A stretch of DNA of 64,000 bases from Galaxea fascicularis (GCA_948470475.1 OX419344.1:21761725-21825724); one strand, 5' to 3'. Counted from the stretch's first letter, positions 12,701 to 22,082 are shown. The notes: a model not told the origin generated them from the letters alone. Program-made: numbers and translations.

Positions 12701-15700
12701 GAAGGAAGATGGCGAAAGAAGGTACCTTGATAGTAAAAGAAGGATATCAAAACTCGAGTTGGAGCTTGGAGATTGCAGTCGAATTATCCAGTCCTTAGAA
12801 CACGATCTGTCATTAAAAGTGAAACGGATATCTGACTTGGAGGACAGTCTCTCTGAGCTTCATGGCAGAGATGTGGTGGATGAGGGTGATTATAAGGCTC
12901 TACGTAAGAAAGTGGTTAGCCTGGAACAAGAGCTACAATCTACAAAGAATAAAGTGTTTCGCTTAGAAGCTTACAAGACATCCCATGAAGAGAAGCTAAA
13001 GGAACTACAAGAAGACCTTCTCGCCAGTCAGCAAAAGACTGCGCAAACGGAGGCTATGCTACAGACGAGTCAAGAACAACTAAGTGCGCAACAAAAGGAA
13101 CTGTTAGAGGCCCTCAAGAAAATGGCCGACTGGGAATCAGCCTACAAGTCCGCCAACAACGCCAAGATCGAGCTTCAACGAACTGTTCAGACCTCGCAGA
13201 GCAGAATTGTTTCCCTGGAGGAAGAGTTGCAGAACCAGATGAAAGAGAATGCCCAGCTCAAGGGAGCGCTTGATCAGACACGAACAAGGAATGATAACCT
13301 CAGAGAAGACATCAATAACCTGCAAAAGAAATTGATAGAACAGCAGAAGTTTTACGAGGAACAAATTCGCGAACTGGTTGAAAAAAAGGCGATCATCGAG
13401 AGGCTTCAGGAAGAAAACGAGTATCTGGAAAGTGAGAAAGCAGAGCTGAAGGAGGAACTCGGTCGCGTACGAACGGAACTCGAGAAAACTCTCATGGAAC
13501 ATCGAGACACGAAGTTTGAACTCCAAAAGCTTCAAATCCACTACAATGAGTTAGAGGGTACGATCCGAATACTGAAGGACGAGAACGAGCGGCTTAAAAT
13601 GGAGCTTGCCTCTCTTAAGAAGCTATACGATGAGCTCAAAGTTTCTCGCGAAGAGACGATCGCCGTTCAGAGCGTTTCAACTGTAGAAGCAGCCGCCCCA
13701 GACATGTTCAGCGCTGATCTAAGCGACGAGTATGAAACCATCAGGATGGAACGAGATACTCTCAAGCGAGAAAACAATGCGTTGCAAGAGAAAGTTGCCG
13801 GATTGGAAAATTCCTTAGAGGAGGTCAAGCAAGAGAGACGGAAACTGCAGGACAAGGTGCTTGAACTGCAGAAAACAGTGTCCGAGAAGACTCAAGAAAT
13901 ACAAATCTTAACGGCAGAAAACAAGAAGATAACGCTAGAGCTACAAGCCGTCAGACGCCGCCTTGAGGATTTACAAGAGGAAGCCACGGACTGGGGCCAG
14001 GAGAGGGATTTGCTGGTGAAAGAAGTTGAATCCATGCAAAGAAAGCTGCATGATCTTGTGTTGGAAAGCCAGAAGGAAAAAGTCTCTGAAGTTTCCTCCG
14101 AACAGATATTTACAACTATGGAGGCCGATTTTAAGAAACTGCAAGAACGCGAGGCTGAACTTCAACTGGAACTTTTGGCAGCGTTGAAGAAAGTGTCCAC
14201 ACTAGAGCACGACTTGGGGACGGAGAGGGAAAAAAATGGAGGACTTCAGAGTGCAAACCGATTGTTGGAGGACAGAGTCACCACACTCAAACGAGAGGTT
14301 GTGGAGTACCAAACGAGGATCTCCAAGATTGAGTTAGACTATGAGCACATTCGCGAGCGGAATAAAGAGCTACTCAATCAGGTGGCCGAACTTGAGGGCC
14401 AACTCGAGACCGTTAAAGATTCAAGCAAGTTGTCACAGCAAGGCAAGTCCGATCTGGAGAATGAGATAACTTCTCTCAGAACTAAAGTAAAGAAAATGCA
14501 GATTCAGATTGAAGAAGACAAGAGAGTTCAGGAGAATCTGAAGGCTCAACTTCATGATTATAAAGACATGGGCGATAACCAGTCTAGAGAATTCTCTGGT
14601 CGCGTCAACGAACTAAGAATCGAGATCGAAACATATCGTAAGGAGATCATGGATAAAGAACGTGTGATCAAAGACATGCTGAACAAACAGGCCGATTTAG
14701 AAGACGACATTCATCGACTTCGACGAGATCTCCAGAGCAAGCAGGTAGAGTGCGAAGACTACATCAAAGATCTTGAGGGAAACAACCAACAAAAAGCAGA
14801 CATGGAAATCGAGATCAACACGCTGCGAGGACAAATACGAAACTTCGAGATTCTTCTTGAGGAGCAGGATAAGGACAAGAGCGAGTTGAAACTGAACATC
14901 AACGAAATTGTCAGCAAACATACCAATCAAAGCAATGACCTCAAGAAGCAGATTAACGATGCAACGAAACAAGTAGAAATTTGTAAGCGGGAGATCATTG
15001 AAAAGGAGACTATTATTAGAGACCTTAGAGAACGGATGTCTCAAGTGGAACATCAGCTTCACATCACCAAGACGGAGTTGGATTCCAGAGAAAATGATTT
15101 TGAAGATCACGTGAAGGACTTAGAGGACACTAAAAAGGAGAAGTCAGATTTGGAAGTAGAGTTGCTGGCGCTGAAGAGCAAGATTACCAAGTTGAGTGTA
15201 CAAATTGATACTGAGAAGGCCGAGAAAGTTCACCTACAATCACAGCTGGTGGAAGCGAAGACCCGCGGAGATAAAGAGTCAACTGGTCATGCTAAATTTG
15301 TGTCTGAGTTACAGACTAAACTTGAAAATGCCAAGAGAGAGATCAACGTCAAAGAGGATGAGCTTGAGCACTTGAAATACGAGCTGGAAGTGACAAGAAG
15401 AGATCTTCTTTCCAAGGATGGAGAGTTCAAGATTTCATTAGAAAAAATCGAGCAGATCACCAAAGAAAAATCGGAACTGACTGTGGAGATAATGTCGCTC
15501 CGAGAGAAGGTCATCGTTCTTGAAGGGGACGTGCAGAAGGAGAGGGTCGGAAGAGAAGGGCTTGAAAGACAAGTCATTGAGTCCACAGCTAAAGGTGAGA
15601 CGGACGCCCAGTTCATGAGCGAACAGATCGTGGAAATACAGACAAGAGTCGAAAGCTACAAGAAAGAAATAATTGAGAAGGAAACTATCATAGAAAAGTT

Positions 15701-17738
15701 GCGATTCCAAACCACTTCCTACGAGCAGGAGGTTGACCGTCTCAAGAGGGATTTAGCCTCCAAAAAAGGCGAATGCGAGAAATATCTTCTGGATATCGAG
15801 AAGCTTAAGCACGAGAAGTCAGACCAGGGCATGGAGATCATCTCCCTTCGTAATACAATCAACAAGCTGGAGGTTCACATAACAGAGCTGAGGAAAGACA
15901 AAGAGTTAGTGGTCGCCCAGGTAGATGAATTAAGGAGTAAAAACGAGAACGAGGCAAGCGTCATGCACGAGCAAATCATCGAGATTCAAACTCGCATCGA
16001 GGAGTACAAGACGGAAATAATCGAGAAAGAAACTACAATTGAAAAGCTCCGCATACTGATGTCAAACAACGACGCCGAGCTCGATAAACTAAGAAGAGAC
16101 CTGGAAACCAAAGAAGTGGAGTGTGATGGGTACATCCGGGAAATTGAGAAGCTCAATCAAGAAAAGTATGACCTCGAGTCCCAGCTCTCCACGATTCGTA
16201 GTAAATTTGACGTGCTGGTGAAACAGATAGATGAGGCACGAGCCGACAAGAATGTGACTGAGAGCGAAACAACCGTGCTGCTTGAAAAGATAACTGAGAT
16301 CGAGATGAGAATAGAGGTGTACAAGACGGAGATCATTGAAAAGGAGACCTTGATTGAAAGGTTGCGCATTCTGAACAGTTCAAACGAGCAGGACTTAGAA
16401 AGGCTCAAACGGGAACTGAGTAACAAACAAGTGGAATGCGATGGGTACATCAGTGAAATCCAGATCTTGAACCAGAAACTAGCAGAGTTAGACGTCGAGC
16501 TGAGTCACAGAAACAGTCGAGTTCTAAAGCTGGAAGGGTTCTTGGAGGACGAGAAAAAAGACAAGGAAAGTCTGTTAAGGGACACGAGATCGACTTTCGA
16601 AATCGATATTACCTCGCTGAAACGAGAGCTCGAGACGAAGATACTAGAGTGCAATGGCTACATTAAAGAAATCGAAGAGTTGAATCAAGAGATTTTCCGC
16701 CTCAAGGGCCTGTTAAGACCAGAGAGGGAGGTTGAAGCACATTATACCACGTCGCATATCATGCCGCCGAAAGAAGTTACAGTGACCAGAGAGGTTGTTG
16801 TACCCCAGCAATCTACACCGACGGAAGCGTCTGAGTCGTCTACCTTCGGCCACACCGAGTTCATGGTTGATGTCAAAGAGAAGACAAAACCTTTGGAGAT
16901 TTCCAACTACGAGATGAGCCCGAAAAGAATGGTGAAAATAAAGAGTCCTTTCGAGGCGCGCACAATTGACACCAGTACCACCACGGGAGGCAGCGCGCAT
17001 ACGAGCAGTACCTTAACAAAAATTACTAGGATCCAGAGGAGTGTGAGTCCAGTCCAGCGGTACCAGGTTGACGGAGGTGCAGATAAACCGTCTATCACAG
17101 TTGTAAGTAATAACGGTGTAAATTCCCCACCCATCGGTCCTATTAGGGTAACACATTTGGAGTCCAGTGCCTCTCCCAAGATAAATGTCCTCGTAGACCC
17201 CTCACAGCAATCCATGACACCCACATCGTTAAATGTCGCAGACACTAGAAGCCATACGTCTACAGTCAGCAGCAGTACTGTTATGACAAAAGTAACGCAA
17301 TTACAGACCAGTTCCTTGTCATCTGCATCCAATTCACGGTCCAACTCCCCTCAGGGGTTGGTACAAGTCCGGGTCAAGACCCCGGTAAATGGAATCGAGA
17401 CAACTACTGAGAGGCAAGAAGAATATAGTCAAACTGTCATTTCACAGGTCGAAGGGTCCGCGAGTCCTATTCGTGTCAAAGTTGAAGCTGAGGAGAAACT
17501 AGAATTTGAACCAGTACAACTTCATGGTGAAAGGAAGCCATTACAGACCGCCTCTTCATCAAGATATCAGACAGTTCAAACCCAGTTCGCTACCGGAGGT
17601 GAGGGCTCTTCACAAGGCAGTACAAGTAGCACTCGTACCAGAAAAGTCCAAGAATTTAAAGAACATCGCGTTGGGTTTCCACAATACGGCAGCGGACGGG
17701 GTCCTTCAAAGGACAACAGTAAAACTTCAGAACTGTAA
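6753..17738 (+). CDS. Giant coiled-coil protein 1, last exon (5' exons not found)
   Basis: A single uninterrupted exon of 10,986 bases (3,661 codons plus TAA at 17736-17738), entered in phase 0 from the acceptor at 6751-6752. About the first 3,320 residues are continuous heptad-repeat sequence rich in Glu, Lys, Leu, Gln and Arg, with no transmembrane segment, signal peptide or enzymatic motif. The rod is interrupted by short hinge-like segments, for example near 7244 (SRYEV), 10512 (SREDY), 12878 (EGDY), 13675-13735 (AAAPDMF then SDEY) and 14119 (EADF). Residues coded by 14595-16725 form about 6.5 tandem units of about 110 residues. The last ~337 residues (16725-17735) are a Ser/Thr/Pro-rich non-helical tail with repeated SP-x-V motifs. 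The composition resembles myosin rods, golgins and rootletin, but no family-specific domain is recognisable. A large cytoskeletal or scaffold protein is inferred, not shown. It is a tandem neighbour of the related gene at 40273-50929. Confidence 0.88.
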   Translation, partial: AERWKTKVENLTRQNQQLQEQLFDFKSKFNNQQEELSSTQRRLREREWEVESLRRELNTKISSVDRIRTEKMVIEKELVMLRDQMTSQVSQVQVLESSPDDMEMLFLRETVSQLEIESKNAVDERDMLQVELSALQAKFAQLQDDCDRYRRQSEIAGKTGSLTISRYEVQVQNAVKQRESFKQQLDDLREELKKARETISRLQRDVLQSQNDANKYKEEAVLKTHRIESLQNQNTSLEESLEKLKSELSKCQTTVDVQKRQLLTLQETIALNEKTIREYEATVKTLHEEKETIQRELVVVNGKFSNLQASQSKLQERVKEWESVEVQLRKRVGELETELEVQKERGPDKVDGQLVSRVEDLQSRLDESVMSVTDLQGRYEIVIRERDELGKVVENLNSKMVTTTDSLRSVQEEKAELERAATTDRNRISRLEVQLESVTKARDRYKSELDSEKNKVGQMKKELMELQQELSESRRAVERLNGDLEKRDKNIAELKVKVTSLEAKVDDYREESEKLERRIHLLENEVEELRSELMEMQKRLGDSETNYKVTAEERDRINEELQKVYKDMSNLQSDYNVVEQQRNDFEHQLSILRNKIKKLEDELSQANRENSVLDIEVQELRTTKARSTEEIESMKNKLADLKKLAEAYKKEIAERDNSIEQLRGELAAVTSDKDNTLAEISRFRNENDILQEENKQLQRELGASKDELMKLSSLYDTATQSKELLQTDFEVVQMKVSDLESTYMDFEERGKDAGVLLEEERQRNAELETTVRDLTDRVKSLESQLNERQREVDKLENDMDVAEEKMLSLNIEIEKINEEKSKEYQKLLATESKLKEVEKDLDAASDDKDRAEKELYAFQNKVSKQETQLETCRRQIVQLREQLDAANKKVLESQERFVQIESKSAQHEKFGETLNALIGRKDKTIDELNNKIKQLQDELDKTKRQLNKNTATYDVLKTEKEELLKRITVLQSRLDDTDHDIRALKQNRQELLRDISSRDHKITITETHLTSVTKERDHYKSEGLALRDDCRKAKEELINTRNSLLEKDRIINTHVKDIQDKANLIDSLTNSKQNLGDELTNVKKELENTRVSSQERIRDLQGQIQQANIKVSKLEVNVTTLNRQGQLSEKDRKQYDDKLFEAENLYKATQGREADLRSEVEVRNTRIVKMEADYKKAQKRVFELEHETTQLQKTVSELHKARQRIDREKADLKDDLVNVNARISELELKSDYDDKEVASLKKQLEGALQRSSGVSREDYLKQEQQLVELKLIAETAQDRLNEKDNLIRQLESARTYLEDQLESLKGVLKANEEDVERLKHEVGSLQGENIELNKVISELHSDLKKLTLVRERLQNELDNQGKKMASVEEQIAQLIKADEGNKEKITELRSLLNESREQNTIQQKTNTDLQSKVDSVEKDVDHKTKLIDDLRQSKKTLENEIEELRKRLRELQNDHNVMARDKEEVESSFKLISEKTTLMEDSYETSKGDVRRLTEQVATLQGRLTDAEGEIRVHQEKERDLLEKVRNYHAQLSKLESTNEIQSERIMVLEQDVLSLKEEITNLLNDRDRAVRELLIVTKEVEERTTEYTRLKKALDIANKEKEAMAVQLEEQVNVMSQNETQLLNTELQLQEFMVRGDDTDAQPKDSIKAERDSLQREVHVLRQEVSSIQTTLDKAQRRKDDLEKENFALRKQTTELEMKVKALDHENEDLNRELIKDQKRISVLEGEIHRLNVDKNNLLGELEKTRGVVDKQRDENVLLQREISELRSIVDNFDKTMEENNKQIEWYRSTNKNLEEEVTNLKRRIANYREDYDKAQHDMAALTLKVQEFESKVDTLKHSLDLAENEKDKLKQEKATILTSLNDYKANFANAKREVDRLQNEVLSINRKLTYLQARNETLEEERDRLKKEISELKRENAELRARLNALQSDRDRLQNEITVINKKYVDIQTVQTDRREKKPNDASTFKRLKDLEESYRKVLNEKEDGERRYLDSKRRISKLELELGDCSRIIQSLEHDLSLKVKRISDLEDSLSELHGRDVVDEGDYKALRKKVVSLEQELQSTKNKVFRLEAYKTSHEEKLKELQEDLLASQQKTAQTEAMLQTSQEQLSAQQKELLEALKKMADWESAYKSANNAKIELQRTVQTSQSRIVSLEEELQNQMKENAQLKGALDQTRTRNDNLREDINNLQKKLIEQQKFYEEQIRELVEKKAIIERLQEENEYLESEKAELKEELGRVRTELEKTLMEHRDTKFELQKLQIHYNELEGTIRILKDENERLKMELASLKKLYDELKVSREETIAVQSVSTVEAAAPDMFSADLSDEYETIRMERDTLKRENNALQEKVAGLENSLEEVKQERRKLQDKVLELQKTVSEKTQEIQILTAENKKITLELQAVRRRLEDLQEEATDWGQERDLLVKEVESMQRKLHDLVLESQKEKVSEVSSEQIFTTMEADFKKLQEREAELQLELLAALKKVSTLEHDLGTEREKNGGLQSANRLLEDRVTTLKREVVEYQTRISKIELDYEHIRERNKELLNQVAELEGQLETVKDSSKLSQQGKSDLENEITSLRTKVKKMQIQIEEDKRVQENLKAQLHDYKDMGDNQSREFSGRVNELRIEIETYRKEIMDKERVIKDMLNKQADLEDDIHRLRRDLQSKQVECEDYIKDLEGNNQQKADMEIEINTLRGQIRNFEILLEEQDKDKSELKLNINEIVSKHTNQSNDLKKQINDATKQVEICKREIIEKETIIRDLRERMSQVEHQLHITKTELDSRENDFEDHVKDLEDTKKEKSDLEVELLALKSKITKLSVQIDTEKAEKVHLQSQLVEAKTRGDKESTGHAKFVSELQTKLENAKREINVKEDELEHLKYELEVTRRDLLSKDGEFKISLEKIEQITKEKSELTVEIMSLREKVIVLEGDVQKERVGREGLERQVIESTAKGETDAQFMSEQIVEIQTRVESYKKEIIEKETIIEKLRFQTTSYEQEVDRLKRDLASKKGECEKYLLDIEKLKHEKSDQGMEIISLRNTINKLEVHITELRKDKELVVAQVDELRSKNENEASVMHEQIIEIQTRIEEYKTEIIEKETTIEKLRILMSNNDAELDKLRRDLETKEVECDGYIREIEKLNQEKYDLESQLSTIRSKFDVLVKQIDEARADKNVTESETTVLLEKITEIEMRIEVYKTEIIEKETLIERLRILNSSNEQDLERLKRELSNKQVECDGYISEIQILNQKLAELDVELSHRNSRVLKLEGFLEDEKKDKESLLRDTRSTFEIDITSLKRELETKILECNGYIKEIEELNQEIFRLKGLLRPEREVEAHYTTSHIMPPKEVTVTREVVVPQQSTPTEASESSTFGHTEFMVDVKEKTKPLEISNYEMSPKRMVKIKSPFEARTIDTSTTTGGSAHTSSTLTKITRIQRSVSPVQRYQVDGGADKPSITVVSNNGVNSPPIGPIRVTHLESSASPKINVLVDPSQQSMTPTSLNVADTRSHTSTVSSSTVMTKVTQLQTSSLSSASNSRSNSPQGLVQVRVKTPVNGIETTTERQEEYSQTVISQVEGSASPIRVKVEAEEKLEFEPVQLHGERKPLQTASSSRYQTVQTQFATGGEGSSQGSTSSTRTRKVQEFKEHRVGFPQYGSGRGPSKDNSKTSEL
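14595..16725 (+). repeat. Protein-level tandem repeats (~110 aa, 6.5 units) in gene 1
   Basis: Units begin near 14595, 14934, 15294, 15610, 15958, 16276 and 16600 (the last is partial), giving 105-120 residues each. The shared pattern starts with an EIQTRIEEYKxEIIEKE-like block, then xIEKLR, then LxRLKRDL, then a K-x-x-E-C-x-x-Y-I block and EKLNQEK. The cysteine of ECDGYI/ECEDYI is present in units 1, 4, 5, 6 and 7. Units 4-6 are the most alike, which points to the most recent duplication at the C-terminal end. The repeats are in frame within the rod and do not break the coiled-coil pattern. Confidence 0.85.
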
Positions 17739-18436
17739 GATTACTTTCTCCGGTAGTAATAGTGGTGATAGTTGGGTCAGCGGAAAGGGATACAGTGTTG
17801 TATGAAACAGAATCTAGTTTTTGCGAATTCCACAGTCTGTCTTTGCTGGAACCTAAGACGCGCGCACACGCACGTCTCAATGAACGTACAACGCGTGTTT
17901 ACAAGTACGAGATCGAATACAGAGTGCAAAGTTCTGTTTGACATCCTTCCTCCTCTATTGTTTTACAGCAGGGAGAATTCACAATTTTAGGAAGCTAATG
18001 GTTATGAATTATAGTATTTCTGGTATATTTGTATTCAATGTGGTACCTTGTAACCCAGTCGCAAGAAGCCCATGTGGATGCGCGTAGCGTTGCTGCACTT
18101 TTGAGCGCTCAATTTCTTTAGCGTCAAGGTTGTCTTTCCTATGCGCACAGCATGAAATAATTTTGCGGAGGGATACACAAAATATTTCACAGTTAGTTCG
18201 GGTGTTTGAAAGCTAATTTTGTCAAGAGATATGTTCAAAATAATTGTTAAATTATTAAGGATTGAACCTCCAACAAGAGTTCTATTCAAATCTAAAATAA
18301 GGAGCATTAATTCGGATGACACAGTGTACTGTTCGAAACGGGCTGCACCAGGTCATTATTACAAGAAATAATCGTCACAGTCTGAAGATGGGTTGGCGAC
18401 TCCTTATATAAAATACCAATTCAATAAACAATAAAG
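17739..18436 (+). other. Gene 1 3' untranslated region and poly(A) signals
   Basis: AT-rich non-coding sequence follows the TAA stop. The first good polyadenylation hexamers are a close pair of AATAAA at 18424-18429 and 18431-18436, giving an expected 3' UTR of about 700 bases. The choice of site is inferred from the hexamers only. Confidence 0.5.
18424..18436 (+). terminator. Paired AATAAA polyadenylation signals, gene 1
   Basis: Two AATAAA hexamers two bases apart, on the coding strand, downstream of the gene 1 stop codon and ahead of a long AT-rich stretch without genes. Confidence 0.5.
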
Positions 18437-19965
18437 TAACGAAACTAATTTTATTTTAAGTTTTTTAAAAGAAGTACGTAGGTATTTATTGTTTCACTTG
18501 TTAGGGATGTGCTTCAAATATAGTTTGTTGTTGCCAAGCGTAATTTGCAATGAAGTACGGCACAAGCAGAGCATAGGTATGCAAAAATTGTGTAAATGAA
18601 CTGAGGTGTCGCGTGCATAAGTGTAGCCACAAAGGACAAAATGTTCTTATTATCTTCTGCTTGCTCATTTACTTGGTAGTGTAGAACAGGTTAGGAGTTT
18701 TTCACGTAAGTGATTTTCGATGCAATTGGTTTTGTCACTTCGTGAGAGATTTGACTGCGATTTTAATGCCTTGAGCACTAATAGCGCTTGCATTTTCTGC
18801 ATTCTCAGCAAACGTGCATTGCTGCTACGTTTCTCAGCTGATTGAAATTGAGACAAACTCGTAAAATAGCCAGTGTATACAGGCCCTTAAAGCGCAGTCA
18901 CCAGAGTTAAAAGGAACTGCTCATGTGTATGTCAACTTGTGCTTTATTGTACTTGTGGTCTCAATGCACTAAGAACAACTCTTGTCCTTGTTTTTGCGTC
19001 GTCAGTTTAATTCAGGGGTAACGAGCTAAGGACATTCATGTATTTTTACGCCGATGTAGACTCTATCGAATTACCCAAGAAACAGTTAAGCAAGTTGACT
19101 ATGCTGCAGACAGTTATTAGAAAAGATATCTGCTTAGCTGTTTGCTTGTTCGGTGACAAGTTTCACTTTTGTTTCCAATTTTTTTTCTGTTATTAAAACT
19201 TTGACTAGCGTGCCAGTTGATGTTTAGCCAGGTTAGGTATGTAGTATTGGTTAAAATTATAGAAATGTTGCTAGTGCAATTTCTCTGAAAATCTCTGATT
19301 GCATGGCATTGTAATTACTGTTTGGCAAAGAATCTGTTATTCTTGATTTGCGACCTTTAGACTTTCTTTCAGTTAAACCTCATGTACTCTTTTTGCCTCA
19401 CAACAATTCCAGCAGAGTTAAATACTACGACTTGGAAGTTTCAAAGTTGTCTATACTTCGAATTTCCACATGCGGAACAAGACAGACTGAGTGAAGAAAT
19501 CGCAGTGCAACGTTCCTTGTAAATGCTTCGTGGTGACTATATAAGAATAATAACATTGATATAACTAAATTTTGAGAATTTAAGGCAATTCTTGGCGTCC
19601 TTTTGAAAGAATGTCGAGAGATTTTCACAGGAAGGTAATGCATTAAAAAACTAACACAAGTTACTTTCAGCAAGTCAGCAGGAAGGCAAAACTAATTCAA
19701 ACTGTGTACCTTGGCATTTGGTAATAAAAGGTTGGAAGACTTGCGACACTGTGTGGTATTTGTTCGGGGTTTTTAACACCGTTGCTTAATAGCTAAGCTC
19801 CCTTCTTTTTTAAAATCGCCTGTAGACGGTCTACTAGACTTTTAATATTGATTTAAAAAATTCTAGAGTGATTTTACTTAAACCTGTGAAATAGAAGTTA
19901 GTGTAATACTAACTACCAGCAACTATGACACAGTTCCTTTGTTTTTTTGGTATATTTGACTATTT
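18437..19965. other. Intergenic AT-rich DNA
   Basis: No gene, RNA or bounded repeat could be supported. The small open frames here lack recognisable family motifs and have intergenic base composition. Confidence 0.5.
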
Positions 19966-20188
19966 AACAATTAGACCCGTGGCCCTTGAGGGCGAAGAGT
20001 CTAATTGTTTTGGTATCACCCAACTAGTCGGACAGAGAAGGCAATAATAAAATTAGCAAATGCAAGTTAAAGAAATATTTATTTGGGAATAAAACGAAAG
20101 AAAGCGTAGAGCTCTATTGCTAATAGTTCTCTAGTAGCGTAGCCAATCAAAATGCGGGATTTGTTTTAGTCCACTAGTTGGGTGATGC
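19966..20188. mobile_element. MITE-like palindromic element
   Basis: An inverted pair, gtatcacccaactagt at about 20013 and actagttgggtgatgc ending at 20188, encloses about 140 AT-rich bases without coding capacity. Immediately outside the left arm lies a second short palindrome (aacaattagac at 19966 against gtctaattgtt ending 20009). The two may be one composite element. No transposase is present. Confidence 0.65.
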
Positions 20189-21660
20189 TAATACGCTGTA
20201 TACACTGTATTACATGTAGTATAGAGCGTTTTCAAGTGACATCATCAAAAGAGATGATCTAAAAAGCCACCAAAGTTTTTATCCACATAAGGCATAAAAG
20301 CTGTTAATTTTTTTCAGCAAATTGCCCAAGCGAGCTACCCTCTCCCCCGCCACTTCGTCGTAGACATTAGGGAGTTTACTGGTAACACGACGGCGACGGC
20401 AACAAGAAATTAGAACAACGGGTTAATTTAAAATAAAATAAAAACATCAACCGATGCACATTCATCACACTTTTTGGTATATTTCTCTATAATTTTACGT
20501 TTTATGGGGGATGTAAACACCCCACAACAAATTTTTACTTTTATTTTTAAACTTAAAACTGGTCTTTATAATTTGACTGCAGGAGAATTTAGCGAGTTGG
20601 AAGATTCGAGATGACGTTTGAAGAAGCGAATTCACTTTATAGATAATGTTTTCGCTACCGTCACTATTGGGGGTATCTTTTGGTAAAACTGTTTTTAAGG
20701 CTTCCTAAAATTCTGGGGGTGGTAGGGCCTCCCCTCTCCTCCCCCTGCTATGGGCCTGCTAGATATGAACGTTCGCGCCCTATGGACGTCTGGCGCGCTT
20801 TTGAAAAGGGCGCTAACATCTTGCAGTGCGTCGCGGATTGCGTGGCGATGATTACGTGTGGGTTTTCAAGCGAATTGAATGAACTGTTGAGAGAAATTTA
20901 TTCACGTTTTTCAGGCCTCGTGTGGTGATTATTTCTTGAAAGCCGTTTACAGTGGTTTTGTGTCCCGAAAGATGATTATTATGACAGTACAAGCAAAACA
21001 ACATACTGCAAACGAGTTTGTCATCGATTCGTTGTCATGAGAGTTTTGTCATACTGTTACAGCAAAGAGGGTTGTGTTTAATTGGAAAACAGATCGGGAA
21101 GTGGTGTACAGAGGGATAAGCAATCTCTACAAAGCGAGGACAGACTTCTGTTGGAAATGTTTGCCTCATTTCGGTCTTGTCAAAGTCGCCACAACGGCAC
21201 AACGACTTCGTATCTTCGGGCATGTTTGCATCATCAAGACACTGGGTTCAAAATCAGGTAAACCGCTTTATTTGTTCGACAGGTTATTTGAGGCTGTGAT
21301 TACCAATAAGTCACAATTCACCCCCAAACATCGTGCTACATTACATAAAACAAAATATTTCAAAATATTTTCCCTTGTTTCAACATGACACCATTTGTGC
21401 TGTGGCTATATGGCCGGCAACACTAAATGGCCGGCAGTCCGAGATTTTTCTAAAAATTGTCGAATCAAAGAACCCTGGCTAAACCAAACCATCGTATGTC
21501 GATTAGGAAAAGTCAAGCGATCCTGAAATGATTTTTAGATCTGAAGTCCAGCGCTTGCTTTTTGCTGGGCTTATCGTGGGAACCGTAATTTGTGATACTT
21601 AGAATTTTTTTCAGGTCGACTGCCGGCCAAGATGTTAAAAACACTAAATGGCCGGCTTGT
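20189..21660. other. Intergenic DNA without a supported gene
   Basis: Several short open frames occur (for example around 20680-20928 and 21074-21388), but none matches a family I recognise. A possible GT donor follows the second frame at about 21260, yet no partner exon is evident. Confidence 0.4.
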
Positions 21661-21664
21661 GATT

Positions 21665-22042
21665 TTTTGTTTTTGTTTTAACAACTTTACTGGACAGCAG
21701 ACCTGCCCAGTGGGGATGAGCACGAACGGGACTCTAAGGTCCCATGCGAGGTGCCTCCCCTCAGGTTAGCACTAGGGGTGGTCACAGCTAGGGTTCGTTA
21801 CGTCCCTAGAGGTTCTTTAACGTCCCACAGATTTTTAATTGTGAGGAGTTGTGAGACGGGACCTCCAGGTTTATCGTCCTTATCCGAGAAGACTAGAAAG
21901 TCTAACCATTTGCAGATGCCATTACAAAGGAAGCACTTACTCCTCAGTTATTTAAAGACCCTGAGTGCTGGTCCGGCCGGGGCTTGAACCCACGTCCTCC
22001 CGCACGGTAGTCCGGCACTCTACCAACTGAACCAACCGGTCG
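21665..22042 (-). mobile_element. tRNA-derived SINE (family 1), full-length-looking copy
   Basis: On the minus strand the element opens with a tRNA-like head (22042-21971) carrying an A-box-like TGGTTCAGTTGGTAGAG and a B-box GGTTCAAGCC, as needed for an internal RNA polymerase III promoter. A body of about 290 bases without coding capacity follows. It ends in an A-rich tail (gttgttaaaacaaaaac, at low coordinates). The head matches the tRNA-like piece at 53209-53281. The host tRNA of origin is not determined. Confidence 0.8.
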
Positions 22043-22082
22043 CCGGTTGATCCAGTGAAAACTAGATTGCCGGCGTCGGAAG

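Noticed and set aside
6774..17738. GTG at 6774 as the start of the giant protein
   Set aside because: The frame is open upstream to an excellent splice acceptor at 6751-6752 and the residues before the GTG already continue the coiled coil, so the GTG is an internal valine codon.
21035..21388. Opposed frames with a donor-like site near 21260
   Set aside because: Both strands are open by chance. Neither translation matches a family and no second exon could be linked.
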